This document shows, one piece after another, positions 38,393-47,779 of a DNA stretch of 64,000 bases. The stretch's first letter is position 1; the number at the start of each line of letters is the position of its first letter. The notes beneath the pieces are model-generated. The model was not told the origin of the DNA and did no database searches. It saw only the letters and a list, made by a program, of their open reading frames with translations. The position numbers and the translations under genes were made by a program. The DNA comes from Shewanella sp. 1CM18E (lineage in GTDB: Bacteria > Pseudomonadota > Gammaproteobacteria > Enterobacterales > Shewanellaceae): positions 62,001 to 126,000 of the forward strand of contig NZ_JALNTW010000010.1 of the NCBI RefSeq assembly GCF_023161665.1. The letters run 5' to 3'.

Positions 38393-38866
38393 TTAAGAAT
38401 CAAATTTGCTTAGGTCAGATTCATCGGCACCGTCGTTGCATTCACCACGAATAGTGCCGCTATCATATTGAATACTTCTATAAAGTTCGATGTATCCATC
38501 GCGGCAGTAGCCATTCATTTTAATTGTTTGTTGTAAGCCGTGTTCTATTTGGGCGGTCCAGCCACTTAGATCTGGGCCTTGATAACGCTTTTTGGAGCTA
38601 GCACGCTTTTTACTGTTTGAACGTTCTTCGTGTGGCAGGACAGTTGATTGCGATTTTTTAGTTTTGAGAAAGGCTCGGTAGGTAAATAATTTCAAGCCAT
38701 TGCTTTTAATATCGGTTCTAAAAGAGTCGGTAACTAATCCGGCAAACTCTTCAGGGTTAACTTCAGGCTTGCTGCTACATCCGCTCAATAAAAAAATAAA
38801 GCCAACGGTACTAATACACAGCATTGTATGACGAGCGCGAGAAATTGTTGTTTTTAAAGTCATCAT
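38393..38866 (-). CDS. Small lipoprotein, unknown
   Basis: This 157-residue protein from ATG 38866 has a basic n-region, then a hydrophobic stretch ending LLSGC, with lipidation at Cys30. Longer (38899) or one-codon-shorter (38863) starts are possible; no start has a strong ribosome site. The mature part has a Lys/Ser-rich segment (SNSKKRASSKKR) and three further Cys. No known domain is recognised. Likely anchored in the outer membrane because Ser follows the Cys. Confidence 0.7.
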   Translation of the reverse strand: MMTLKTTISRARHTMLCISTVGFIFLLSGCSSKPEVNPEEFAGLVTDSFRTDIKSNGLKLFTYRAFLKTKKSQSTVLPHEERSNSKKRASSKKRYQGPDLSGWTAQIEHGLQQTIKMNGYCRDGYIELYRSIQYDSGTIRGECNDGADESDLSKFDS

Positions 38867-38948
38867 TATTAGTCTAATTTTAGTTATAGAGAACAGCATA
38901 ACGTATATTGAACTAAGTTAGCAGTGTGATTACAGGATTTTACAGTTA

Positions 38949-39650
38949 ATGGATGAAAGTGTTATCGGATTCTGGCAAGGGTTATTTAGTGGTATTGACT
39001 GGACCTTTCTCCCGAGTGAGATTGCAGTATTTATTGTGCTTATGCTGTGGTTGTGGGCACTTTGGCCTACAGTTGAAATCCGTCGGTTGATACAAGATCC
39101 CGCTAAACAGACACAAATATTAATCGCTACGATTGCCTTAACTGGCTTATGGCTCCTTAATGCCAATGTTACGGTGGGGATCCACGTGCATTTTTTGGGG
39201 CTAGTCGTTTTAATGTTGATGTATGGCTGGCGGCTCGCGAGTTTGATTGCTTTACTTCCAACACTATTTTTTGCCGTTTTTGTATTTAAACATCCTGCAG
39301 ACTTCGCTATTTATGCATTGCTGGGAGTATGTTTACCTATCTTTGGCTGCTTTATCTTGTATAGCCAAATGTTTAAATATCTGCCACGTCATCTGTTTAT
39401 CTATATATTTTGCGGCGCTTTCCTAAACGGTTTTTTGTCTATTCTTTTGCACGTATTGGCATGGTCGGTGTGGCTATTGTTGACGACTGATTACAGTTGG
39501 GAGTTTTTGAGCCACAATTACTTAGTGATTATTCCTTTGCTAGGTTTCCCTGAAGCGTTACTTAATGGTATGGCCGTCACGATATTAGTTGTCTATCGGC
39601 CTGAGTGGCTTTATGACTATTCGGATAGAACCTATCTCTGGAAAAAGTAG
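38949..39650 (+). CDS. CbiM-like energy-coupling-factor transporter permease
   Basis: This 233-residue polytopic membrane protein has about seven helices. GIHVHFLGLVVLMLMYGWRL and the C-terminal GFPEALLNGMAVTILVVYRPEW are typical of the CbiM-related family annotated as energy-coupling factor permease, in which an N-terminal His motif binds Co2+ or Ni2+ in true CbiM. Here the extreme N terminus lacks the MHI(M/P) metal signature and no ATPase gene is nearby, so cobalt/nickel transport is uncertain. Confidence 0.7.
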   Translation: MDESVIGFWQGLFSGIDWTFLPSEIAVFIVLMLWLWALWPTVEIRRLIQDPAKQTQILIATIALTGLWLLNANVTVGIHVHFLGLVVLMLMYGWRLASLIALLPTLFFAVFVFKHPADFAIYALLGVCLPIFGCFILYSQMFKYLPRHLFIYIFCGAFLNGFLSILLHVLAWSVWLLLTTDYSWEFLSHNYLVIIPLLGFPEALLNGMAVTILVVYRPEWLYDYSDRTYLWKK

Positions 39651-39692
39651 TTATTGGTTTAAGGCTATTGTTATTGAGAAGAGCCAGCCATG

Positions 39693-40118
39693 TCAGCTGC
39701 GCTCTCTAGGGTATTTAGGTTGCGTGTCGGTAATGGTTAGCCAGCTCAATTTACTCTCGGTATGGATATGGTATTCGGGACTAACTGAGTTTGGCTCATC
39801 AAGGCTGCTGATACTTAGAGTAAGGAACTCTGGATAGCGTAGATCTCGAAAACTTAACTGACTACCACAATGGTCGCAAAAGCCCCGTCTAACATGCTCT
39901 GAAGAAGCGTATTCTTTTGGTGGTAGAGTTAACCACTCAATTTGATCACACTTAAAGTCCATCCAAGCACCTACCACCGAGCCGGTACTTTTTTGACATT
40001 GACGGCAATGGCAATAGTCGGCGTCGAAAGGCTTGCCTGATATACGATATTGCACCTTGCCGCATAAGCAACTGCCGCTGCGTTTAGTTGAACATATTGT
40101 GGTCACTCCTTCGGACAT
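39693..40118 (-). CDS. GFA family zinc protein
   Basis: This 141-residue member of the glutathione-dependent formaldehyde-activating (Gfa/CENP-V) fold starts at ATG 40118, chosen for the CGGAG site upstream over the longer 40151 frame. Zinc ligands are visible: Cys17/Cys19 (CLC), Cys36/Cys38/Cys41 (CHCRQC) and Cys81/Cys84 (CDHC). Most bacterial members have no proven formaldehyde role, so only the fold and metal sites are claimed. Confidence 0.87.
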   Translation of the reverse strand: MSEGVTTICSTKRSGSCLCGKVQYRISGKPFDADYCHCRQCQKSTGSVVGAWMDFKCDQIEWLTLPPKEYASSEHVRRGFCDHCGSQLSFRDLRYPEFLTLSISSLDEPNSVSPEYHIHTESKLSWLTITDTQPKYPRERS

Positions 40119-40259
40119 AATGTATTTCTCCGTATTCAATAGTGGTATCACTGGGCGTTAATCGCTAGCTTTAATAGCAACTAATTATGTTAAGGTCAAT
40201 TTGTGAGCGTGACGCTCGGCATTATTGAATGGATAGTTATTGTTGGCTTGGAGGCCAGT

Positions 40260-40551
40260 ATGTTTGAAACCACAGAAGTTTTATTGTTGCTGTTGTTGTT
40301 TATTGTTGTTTTCTATCTCTAATAACGAGCTTCGTTTAACCCGTCAGCGCTTTTTCAATATAGAGCGCAAACTAGATTGTTTATTAGAGGAAAAGGGGAT
40401 TCTTTTCGATAAGCAAACCTATGTTCCTAAAGATGTGCTAGTGGCATTCAATTTAGGTCACAAGTTAAAAGCCATTCGCTTATATCACCAGCATACAGGA
40501 GCGAGCTTGAAGCAAGCTCATGAATTAATAAATAGCCTCGAGTCAAACTAA
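40260..40551 (+). CDS. Membrane-anchored L7/L12-C-domain-like protein with apparent +1 frameshift
   Basis: A strong GGAGG site precedes ATG 40260. That frame encodes METTEV-like polar residues then LLLLLLFIVVFYL, one membrane helix, and stops at TAA 40320. The +1 frame continues directly with NNELRLTRQR through a charged helical region to HKLKAIRLYHQHTGASLKQAHELI, a helix pair like the C-terminal domain of ribosomal protein L7/L12. Read together with one base skipped at 40320 it makes a sensible protein of about 97 residues. The alternative single-frame start at 40240 gives a Cys-run N terminus without a ribosome site. It is either a mutated gene or a frameshift-expressed one. Confidence 0.6.
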
Positions 40552-40914
40552 GAATTCACAGGACTAATGGATTTGATTAATTTGTTAGCACTATCTGCTG
40601 CTAACCGTCATTTTTTGGCGTTAAAATCGTGTGTTTTATCGGCTTGATTGTTGTTTTTATGCTTCAGGGTTAACCGTGTGTTGCCCATGAGCGCTGTTTG
40701 ATTAACACAATATTTTTTATATTGAGTTATTCATTTTTTAAAGGCTGTATTTTTGAGGATTGTTCAAAGTAAGTGGGATATTTATTACTAATTGATGTAT
40801 TTGGAGATAACCTTTTAGTGAATCACATTTTTTGTGAACTGGGCATGTTACTTTGGCATCAAATAATCAAAAGGGCATTTATGCCTTTTATAAAATGTCT
40901 GTGATGGAGCTAGG
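40552..40914. other. Intergenic region before the second symporter gene
   Basis: AT-rich leader region. It contains an imperfect hairpin AAAAGGGCAT/ATGCCTTTT at about 40868-40888, 30 bases before the symporter start, which might be a leader or terminator-like element. It also holds TCACA-N5-TGTGA at 40823-40837, an inverted repeat in the wrong orientation for CRP. No gene seen. Confidence 0.45.
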
Positions 40915-42174
40915 GTGTTGAACAAGAAGAGTAAGTTTTATAAAAATATCGGGTTCCAAGTGGTTGTGGCCATGGTTCTTGGTGCCATTGTCGGTATAGC
41001 AATGGGAGAAGATGCTTCAATCTTCGCTCCGCTAGGCACGTTTTTCATTCATCTGATTAAAATGCTGGTGATCCCGTTAGTTGCCGTTTCTATTATTGCC
41101 GGTGCAGCAAGCCTAGGTGCTGGACCTTCAGCGGGTAAAGTCGGTATTAGTACAATCGCTTTCTTCATGGCGACGTCAGCATTGGCGGTGACTTTAGCCT
41201 TGGTGATGGGGGAGTTTTTCCAACCTGGCGTTGGCATGGACTTCTCACAACATACTGTTGGTCTAGCGGCTGTAACGGCTGAGCAGGGCGCGCTACCTGG
41301 TGTGGCTGATACCATTATTGGCATGATCCCAACTAACGTGTTTGAGGCTCTTACTGGCGGTAATATTTTACAGATCTTAGTATTCTGTATCTTCTTCGGT
41401 ATTGCGCTAACTAAAGTTAATCAAGAAGCGGCTAAGCCGATTACTTCTGCCTTAAACACAATCGTTGAAGCCTTCATTTGGATGATTAACATCGTAATGC
41501 TAATCGCACCGATTGGTGTATTTGGCTTAATGGCTGACTCAGTAGGTACCTTTGGTTTCCAATCTCTGACTGTCGTGCTAAACCTATTTGTGGTTTATGT
41601 GGCTGCAATCTTGATTTATGGCTTTATCTTCTTCCCACTGATGGTGAAGTTCTTCTCAAACGTTCCGGTTGGCAAGTTCTTGTCGGCAATGAAGAAACCA
41701 CAAGCGTTAGCTATGTCTACCGCTTCTTCAATGGCTGCACTTCCTGTAAACATTGAAGTGTGTGAAAAAGAATTAGGTGTGTCTAAGTCAACAGCTGCAT
41801 TCGTATTGCCATTAGGCGCAACGATTAACATGAGCGGTAACGCGATCTACTACGGTCTAGTAGCAGTATTTTTTGCGCAAATGTTCAATGTAGAATTAGG
41901 CCTAGCAGCTTATTTAGCAATTATCTTCACTTCAACATTAGGTGCGATTGGCCAAGCTGGTGTTCCAGGTCCTTCTTTCCTTGTGATTGCAGTATTAGTG
42001 GCGGCGGGTATTCCAATCGAAGGCTTACCACTGTTGTTTGCTCTTGACCGTGTGTTTGACATGATCAGAACAACGCTAAACATTACTGGTGATGCGGTTT
42101 GTGCTGTTGTGATTGATAAATTCAATCCTGAAGCTAAAGCTGTTGAAGTTGAACAAGGTAAAGTGACCAGCTAA
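40915..42174 (+). CDS. DAACS-family symporter with variant cation/substrate motif
   Basis: This 419-residue carrier is of the same family as the gene at 249 but only distantly alike. It starts at GTG 40915, five bases after GGAG; the adjacent TTG is an alternative. Helices and hairpins are in the usual places: STASSMAALPVN (first hairpin), LGALGQAGVPG-like second hairpin, and DMIRTTLNITGDAV. The normally invariant NMDGT reads NMSGN at residues 305-309, so the Asp and Thr that bind Na+ and substrate are Ser and Asn. This predicts a different substrate or coupling ion. Monocistronic with a terminator. Confidence 0.9.
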   Translation: MLNKKSKFYKNIGFQVVVAMVLGAIVGIAMGEDASIFAPLGTFFIHLIKMLVIPLVAVSIIAGAASLGAGPSAGKVGISTIAFFMATSALAVTLALVMGEFFQPGVGMDFSQHTVGLAAVTAEQGALPGVADTIIGMIPTNVFEALTGGNILQILVFCIFFGIALTKVNQEAAKPITSALNTIVEAFIWMINIVMLIAPIGVFGLMADSVGTFGFQSLTVVLNLFVVYVAAILIYGFIFFPLMVKFFSNVPVGKFLSAMKKPQALAMSTASSMAALPVNIEVCEKELGVSKSTAAFVLPLGATINMSGNAIYYGLVAVFFAQMFNVELGLAAYLAIIFTSTLGAIGQAGVPGPSFLVIAVLVAAGIPIEGLPLLFALDRVFDMIRTTLNITGDAVCAVVIDKFNPEAKAVEVEQGKVTS

Positions 42175-42197
42175 CTAACAGCAGATGTTTTACCACT

Positions 42198-42221
42198 AAA
42201 AGCCCTCATTTGAGGGCTTTT
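42198..42221 (+). terminator. Intrinsic terminator of the second symporter gene
   Basis: AAAAGCCCTCA (42198-42208) pairs with TGAGGGCTTTT (42211-42221), followed by T residues. Confidence 0.88.
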
Positions 42222-42287
42222 TTGTATCTGCTGTATAATAATCAGTATAAACATTTAGTCACTCAGCGAGAGTTTAGCGGTTTTGAG

Positions 42288-42438
42288 GCAAGGACATTAA
42301 CTGCTCCTTGCTTTAATGACATTCACCACATCTGACCTCCAAGGATGGAGGAAATGTCTTATGTATGTCTGGAACATGCAAGAGCATGTGGTTTGCAACG
42401 AGCGAAGAGCATAGTTGAACTAGGTTCAAGTTCCCTTT
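42288..42438 (+). other. Hairpin cluster, possible structured RNA
   Basis: Four hairpins lie in 150 bases: GCAAGGA/TCCTTGC (42288-42294 with 42305-42311), CCTCC/GGAGG (42336-42340 with 42347-42351), ACATGC/GCATGT (42374-42379 with 42384-42389) and TTGAAC/GTTCAA (42415-42420 with 42424-42429). The last is followed within a few bases by CCCTTTTT, like a terminator. No ORF fits. It may be a small RNA or a dispersed repeat; plus orientation is suggested only by the T run. Confidence 0.35.
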
Positions 42439-43139
42439 TTGTTTGTTAAAAGTCACAGCATTTGCGTTGAATAGATTTATAAGGGAATAGCCATTATTGC
42501 AGCTATTCGCCTTGAATTAGTTTGCCAAAAATCGTTCTGAGCTGATCAAATTCTTATACTGATTGGTATAACCTATTGTGAGCAGCTAATTCTAGATGTT
42601 AAAACGAGTTACCTAACTAATGAACTCGGCTCGTTAAGGTATATATTGTTCTCACCATGTGTGGCTAAATATTCCGTCATTTTCAGATCAAATTTTTCAG
42701 TGTTTTACTCTGCTTTACGACTCGGTCATGTCATTCTTTAGTGCTCCATGTTGAGGTTCACACTTTTGGCGGTTTTTTCTAATTTACGCAAATATACAGA
42801 ATGCTACCTTTGTTGTTATTCTGGGGGTTGACGCTCTTATTTGTTGTTGTTCAGGCTTTAATTGTTTTAGTTGTTGCTTTTTTTGGGTTTTGCGGGTGAT
42901 GGTCTGTGTGTTTAATTGTTGTTTTTCAGTGGTTTGCAATGTGGTGTTTTTTGTACTAAAACTACATAAGTCTTTATTTTATCGATATTTCTGAATCTCA
43001 ATCACAAAAAAATCCCCGTCAACGGCATTTTTTGTAGCTAACTTACAAGTTTGGCAAGAAAATGTGACCTCTAACTTGGAATATTAGTTAACAAGGAATT
43101 ACTATTAAGCATCCAAACTTTTAACGGTTGATTTTAGTG
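42439..43139. other. Long AT-rich region upstream of nqrA
   Basis: Nearly 700 bases hold no supportable gene. Repeated TTTAATTGTT-like phrases occur near 42857 and 42911. A weak hairpin CCGT/ACGG with flanking A and T runs lies at 43006-43033. No canonical promoter could be placed with confidence. The length suggests regulatory sequence for the nqr operon. Confidence 0.4.
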
Positions 43140-44501
43140 ATGGCAGGTTACTCAAACCAAGTTATAACAATCAAAAAGGGCTTAAATATCCCTATAGCCG
43201 GCGAACCTAAGCAAGCGATCGAAGATACCAAGTCTTCAACTCATGTTGCATTGCTAGGGGAAGAATACATCGGCTTAAAACCAACAATGTTGGTAGAAGT
43301 GGGCGACACGGTTCAAAAAGGCCAAGCGCTGTTCGAAGACAAGAAAACCCCAGGGGTTATCTATACTGCTCCAGCAAGCGGTAAGATTGTTGCGATAAAT
43401 CGTGGCGAGCGCAGACTTTTCCAATCAATCATTATCGAATGCAATAACGACGCACCGAAAACCTTTGCATCAAGCAAAGCGTTTAACGAGCTAAGTCGTG
43501 AAGATATTCAAGCCAAACTGGTTGAAAGTGGCCTTTGGACAGCATTACGTACACGTCCTTTCTCTAAAGTTCCGCAACTAGATTCATCTCCTGCCGGTAT
43601 CTTTGTAAGCGCAATGGACACTAATCCGTTGGCAGCTGAGCCAAGACTGATTATTGCTGAGCAAAGCGAAGCTTTCGCTGCAGGTCTACAGGTATTAAGT
43701 CAGTTAACCAACGGCAAAGTACATTTATGCCAAGACTCTGGTGAGTCTCTACCTGGACATGATCTTGCCAAAGTGAGTAATCATTTCTTTGCTGGCGTTC
43801 ACCCTGCTGGCATCGTCGGCACGCATATTCATTTTGTTCTACCTGCCAGCCTTGAGCGCCCTGTGTGGCACCTTGGTTATCAAGATGTCATTGCGTACGG
43901 CAAGCTATTTTTAACTGGTGAGCTATATACAGATCGTGTTGTCGCTTTAGCTGGCCCTGATGTGATTAACCCACGCTTAATTCGAGTACAAGCTGGTGCA
44001 AAGTTATCTGAAATTGTAGCGGGCGAAATTAAAGAGGGTAACTCTCGCGTAGTATCAGGTTCAGTATTATCCGGCCATACAGCAAGCGGAGCACATGACT
44101 TTTTAGGTCGCTTTAATAACCAAATTTCCGTACTGCAAGAAGATGCCAAACACCAAGTGTTACCTTGGGTGCGTGGCGGGTCACAAAAGTTCTCTATTAC
44201 ACGTGCAGTAACTTCTCGTTTAAAAGGTGCTAAGCAGCTATTTAATTTCACGACTCATACAGGTGGTTCGGCTCGCGCAATGATGGCCTATGGTCAGTTA
44301 GATCGGATTATGCCGTTAGATATCTTACCGACATTATTGGTACGAGATTTAGTGGTACGTGATACCGATGAAGCACAGCTACTTGGTGCATTGGAGCTAG
44401 ATGAAGAGGATTTAGCACTGTGTACCTTCGTTTGCCCTGGCAAGTACGACTTTGGTAAAGAGCTACGTGCTTGTTTAGAGATTATTGAGAGGGAAGGGTA
44501 A
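43140..44501 (+). CDS. nqrA: Na+-translocating NADH:quinone reductase subunit A
   Basis: NqrA is the cytoplasmic-side subunit of the Na+-pumping NADH:ubiquinone oxidoreductase; it contains no covalent flavin and has been linked to quinone binding. From ATG 43140 it has 453 residues. The family usually begins at the ITIKKGL block, so there are about seven extra residues here; upstream TTG 43128 is also in frame. Conserved blocks are LVESGLWTALRTRPFSKVP, AMDTNPLAAEP, FLTGELYT and the C-terminal LGALELDEEDLALCTFVCPGK. Its stop shares one base with the nqrB start (TAATG). Confidence 0.96.
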   Translation: MAGYSNQVITIKKGLNIPIAGEPKQAIEDTKSSTHVALLGEEYIGLKPTMLVEVGDTVQKGQALFEDKKTPGVIYTAPASGKIVAINRGERRLFQSIIIECNNDAPKTFASSKAFNELSREDIQAKLVESGLWTALRTRPFSKVPQLDSSPAGIFVSAMDTNPLAAEPRLIIAEQSEAFAAGLQVLSQLTNGKVHLCQDSGESLPGHDLAKVSNHFFAGVHPAGIVGTHIHFVLPASLERPVWHLGYQDVIAYGKLFLTGELYTDRVVALAGPDVINPRLIRVQAGAKLSEIVAGEIKEGNSRVVSGSVLSGHTASGAHDFLGRFNNQISVLQEDAKHQVLPWVRGGSQKFSITRAVTSRLKGAKQLFNFTTHTGGSARAMMAYGQLDRIMPLDILPTLLVRDLVVRDTDEAQLLGALELDEEDLALCTFVCPGKYDFGKELRACLEIIEREG

Positions 44502-45715
44502 TGAGTCAGCAAGATAAAAAGCCTGATATCCAAGAAGATTATTATGCGCCGGGGAGCTCGGTAAAGGGCTATTTAAGTTCATTACTGATAGCTCGCGGTC
44601 GCAGCACCCAAGGTAAAGTGCATATTCGTGACGCCATTGATGTTAAACGTACTATGACGATTGTTGGCTTATGTTTATTGCCAGCGATTTTGTTTGGTAT
44701 GTACAACATTGGCCTGCAAGCACAAATTGCTATGGCCTCAGGTTTAGCAACGGCAGATGTTTGGCAACTAGCGATTTTTAACTTCGTCTTTGGTGGCCTC
44801 AGCGAGCAAACCGGTATTGTTGGTTTATTTGCTTATGGCTTGAGCTTTTACGCACCTATCTACCTAACTGCGTTAGTGGTGAGCCTGTTTTGGGAAATGG
44901 TATTTGCCAAAGTGCGCGGCCAAGAGCTGCATGAAGGCTTCTTTGTTACTGCTTTATTGTTCACCTTGATTTTACCAGTATCAACGCCATTATGGCTGGT
45001 TGCTATGGGTATAACCTTTGGCGTGATCATGGCGAAAGAAGTGTTTGGTGGCATGGGCTACAACTTCTTAAATCCAGCATTAGCCGGCTTAGCTTTTATC
45101 TATTTTGCTTACCCGTCACAAGTTACAGCGGTAAGTCAGTTAGTTGCGGTTGATGGTTTTTCTGGCGCAACCACTTTAATGCAAACAGCCGCAGGCAAAA
45201 TGAGTTTTGCTGATTACGCTTGGTATAACGCGTTTAGTGACCCTAATTGGTGGAATGCTTTCTTCGGTTTTACTGTGGGCGCGATTGGTGAAACCAGCAC
45301 GCTTGCTTTATTGCTTGGTGGCGGCTTCTTAATCCTGACTCGTTTAGCTGATTGGCGCATTGTTGCTGGCGTATTGTTTGGCATGATCATTACTGCGACA
45401 CTGTTCAATGTCATTGGTTCAAGCAAAAACGATATGTTTGCAATGCCTTGGACGTGGCACTTAGTTACTGGCGGTTTTGCCATAGCTATGATGTTTATGG
45501 CAACCGATCCGGTAACTACATCTTATACCCGTAAAGGTAAGATAGCTTACGGTTTACTGATTGGTTTTATGACCGTACTTATCCGTGTTGTTAATCCGAA
45601 AATGCCAGAAGGCATCATGCTGGCGATTTTATTCGCCAACTTATGGGCTCCTATTTTCGATTACCTAGTGGCGAAAGCAAACATCAAGCGGAGATTAAAA
45701 CGCCATGGCAATTAA
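44501..45715 (+). CDS. nqrB: Na+-translocating NADH:quinone reductase subunit B
   Basis: This 404-residue integral membrane subunit takes part in Na+ translocation and quinone reduction. The covalent FMN site is DGFSGATTL, with the flavinylated Thr at 224, and RnfD/NqrB-type helices flank it. A GGGAAGGG stretch precedes the start. Its 3' end overlaps nqrC by 11 bases. Confidence 0.97.
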   Translation: MSQQDKKPDIQEDYYAPGSSVKGYLSSLLIARGRSTQGKVHIRDAIDVKRTMTIVGLCLLPAILFGMYNIGLQAQIAMASGLATADVWQLAIFNFVFGGLSEQTGIVGLFAYGLSFYAPIYLTALVVSLFWEMVFAKVRGQELHEGFFVTALLFTLILPVSTPLWLVAMGITFGVIMAKEVFGGMGYNFLNPALAGLAFIYFAYPSQVTAVSQLVAVDGFSGATTLMQTAAGKMSFADYAWYNAFSDPNWWNAFFGFTVGAIGETSTLALLLGGGFLILTRLADWRIVAGVLFGMIITATLFNVIGSSKNDMFAMPWTWHLVTGGFAIAMMFMATDPVTTSYTRKGKIAYGLLIGFMTVLIRVVNPKMPEGIMLAILFANLWAPIFDYLVAKANIKRRLKRHGN

Positions 45716-46481
45716 GAAAGATTCTTTTGTGGGCACAATGATTTTCACTGTGACCCTATGCTTACTGTGCTCATTTATGATCACTGGTACTGCCGAAGTA
45801 CTAAAAGAGCGCAAGCTAGTTAAAAAGCGCGATGAATTAATGCGTAATGTGTTAATTGCTGCTGATGTTGATTTAAGTGGTCAAGACTTTAGAGCGTTAT
45901 TCAAAAAAGACGTTAAGCCATTATTGGTGTCACTCGATAGCGGTGATGTTGATACCAGTGCTGAAAACGTGATGGATTTTGATCCACGAATGGCGTCAAT
46001 TAATCCTGAAACCTCAATCAAGCTTGAGAAAAAGCAAGATAAAGCCAAGATCAAAACCCGTGCAAATCAAGTACGCGTGTTTAAAGTCTTTAACGACAAC
46101 GGTGAGCTTACAAGCGTGGTGTTACCGATTTACGGTAAAGGCTTATGGTCAATGGTTTACGGCTTTGTAGCGCTAAAACCTGACTTGAACACTATTGAAA
46201 ATGTTGTGTTTTATGAACACGGAGAAACTCCTGGTATTGGTGATTTCCTCAATGATACCGAGTGGACAGATCAATGGCATAACAAGCAGATCTTTGACGA
46301 CAAAGGCAAAGTGTCGTTCAAAGTAGTTAAAGGTGGTGCTAAAGATGGCGACATTCACGGGATTGATGCTGTGAGCGGCGCAACCATGACCGGACGTGGC
46401 GTACAGCGTTCAATTCAGTTCTGGTTTGGTAGCGACGGTTTCGAAGCTTTCTTCAAAAAATTAAAAGCGTCGGAGGTATAA
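45705..46481 (+). CDS. nqrC: Na+-translocating NADH:quinone reductase subunit C
   Basis: This 258-residue subunit has one N-terminal membrane helix (about 9-28) and a periplasmic FMN domain. The covalent FMN attachment motif is AVSGATMTGRGV, with Thr227 as the flavin acceptor. FYEHGETPGIGDF is conserved with NqrC/RnfG. Flavin attachment needs ApbE, which is not in this window. Confidence 0.97.
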   Translation: MAIKKDSFVGTMIFTVTLCLLCSFMITGTAEVLKERKLVKKRDELMRNVLIAADVDLSGQDFRALFKKDVKPLLVSLDSGDVDTSAENVMDFDPRMASINPETSIKLEKKQDKAKIKTRANQVRVFKVFNDNGELTSVVLPIYGKGLWSMVYGFVALKPDLNTIENVVFYEHGETPGIGDFLNDTEWTDQWHNKQIFDDKGKVSFKVVKGGAKDGDIHGIDAVSGATMTGRGVQRSIQFWFGSDGFEAFFKKLKASEV

Positions 46482-46484
46482 CGG

Positions 46485-47108
46485 ATGAGTACTCAATCTA
46501 TTTCGACTCGTGAAATGCTAACAGGGCCAATTTTTGCTAATAACCCAGTAGCAATGCAGGTGTTGGGTGTTTGTTCGGCGTTAGCGGTAAGTAACTCAAT
46601 GCAAACTGCATTAGTGATGACCCTTGCTGTGACTTTCGTACTGGTATTTTCAAACCTGATTATCTCAAGCATACGTTCTCTTATTCCAAATAGCGTACGT
46701 ATTATCGCGCAAATGACAGTGATTGCATCACTGGTGATTGTGGTTGATATGGTGCTACAAGACGTAGCCTATGAATTATCGCGTCAGCTATCTGTATTCG
46801 TTGGTTTGATCATCACTAACTGCATCATCATGGGCCGCGCTGAAGCGTTTGCCATGAAAAACCCGCCGCATTTAGCAGTTGTTGATGCGGTGGGTAATGC
46901 CATGGGCTATGGCGTGATCCTGCTGGGTGTAGCGTTTGTGCGTGAATTACTCGGTAGTGGTACATTGTTTGGTCATGAGATTTTACAAACTGTTGAGAAT
47001 GGCGGCTGGTATCTAGCTAACGAAATGTTCAAGTTACCACCAAGTGCTTTCTTCTTAATTGGCCTAATGATCTGGTCAATTAACGTCATTCAACGTAAGC
47101 GAGGCTAA
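46485..47108 (+). CDS. nqrD: Na+-translocating NADH:quinone reductase subunit D
   Basis: This 207-residue six-helix membrane subunit is paired with NqrE. Conserved [20 protein letters not shown] and [19 protein letters not shown] hold the Cys residues that coordinate the intramembrane iron centre between NqrD and NqrE. It starts four bases after nqrC. Confidence 0.97.
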   Translation: MSTQSISTREMLTGPIFANNPVAMQVLGVCSALAVSNSMQTALVMTLAVTFVLVFSNLIISSIRSLIPNSVRIIAQMTVIASLVIVVDMVLQDVAYELSRQLSVFVGLIITNCIIMGRAEAFAMKNPPHLAVVDAVGNAMGYGVILLGVAFVRELLGSGTLFGHEILQTVENGGWYLANEMFKLPPSAFFLIGLMIWSINVIQRKRG

Positions 47109-47116
47109 GGGCTGAT

Positions 47117-47725
47117 ATGGAACATTATATTAATCTGTTTATACAAGCCGCGTTTATCGACAACATGGCGCTGTCGTTCTTTATGGGCATGTGTACCTTC
47201 TTGGCTGTGTCGAAAAAGGTATCAACCTCTTTTGGTCTAGGTATTGCGGTTATTGTGGTAATGACCTTAGCTGTACCGCTTAACCAATTGATTTACGCCA
47301 ATATCCTCGCACCTGGCGCGCTTGCGTGGGCGGGTTACCCAGCGTTGGATTTAAGCTACCTACAGTTAATTACCTTTATTGGTGTGATTGCAGCATTAGT
47401 ACAGATCTTGGAAATGTTTTTAGATAAATACATTCCAGCACTGTATGACTCATTAGGTATTTTCTTACCACTGCTAACGGTTAACTGTGCGATTTTTGCG
47501 GGGGTAATCTTCATGGCTAACCGCGATTACAACCTTGCTGAGTCAGCGGTATTTGCTATGGGCTCTGGCTTTGGCTGGGCAATGGCGATTGTGATGTTAG
47601 CGGGTCTACGTGAGCGCATGAAGTTTCACGCTATTCCTGAAGGCTTGCAAGGCATTGGTATTGTATTTATTACCACGGGCTTGATGGCATTGGGCTTTAT
47701 GGCTTTCTCCGGTATTTCTATTTAA
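47117..47725 (+). CDS. nqrE: Na+-translocating NADH:quinone reductase subunit E
   Basis: This 202-residue six-helix subunit is homologous to NqrD in inverted topology. [23 protein letters not shown] and [14 protein letters not shown] carry the conserved Cys of the intramembrane Fe centre. It lies nine bases after nqrD. Confidence 0.97.
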   Translation: MEHYINLFIQAAFIDNMALSFFMGMCTFLAVSKKVSTSFGLGIAVIVVMTLAVPLNQLIYANILAPGALAWAGYPALDLSYLQLITFIGVIAALVQILEMFLDKYIPALYDSLGIFLPLLTVNCAIFAGVIFMANRDYNLAESAVFAMGSGFGWAMAIVMLAGLRERMKFHAIPEGLQGIGIVFITTGLMALGFMAFSGISI

Positions 47726-47779
47726 GGCTATTTAGTTTTTTAACCTTAATGAAAACGAATTAAACAAAAGGTAGATTCG

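Noticed and set aside
40240-40551. Single-frame ORF of 103 codons starting at 40240
   Set aside because: Its N terminus is a run of Cys codons made by reading the membrane-helix codons out of frame. The GGAGG site supports the start at 40260 in another frame.
40823-40837. TCACA-N5-TGTGA inverted repeat resembling a CRP site
   Set aside because: The half-sites are in reverse orientation and the spacing is five, not the TGTGA-N6-TCACA of CRP.
42392-42406. Short match to the 16S rRNA phrase GCAACGAGCG near 42394
   Set aside because: Only ten bases match and the surroundings are unrelated. There is no rRNA gene here.
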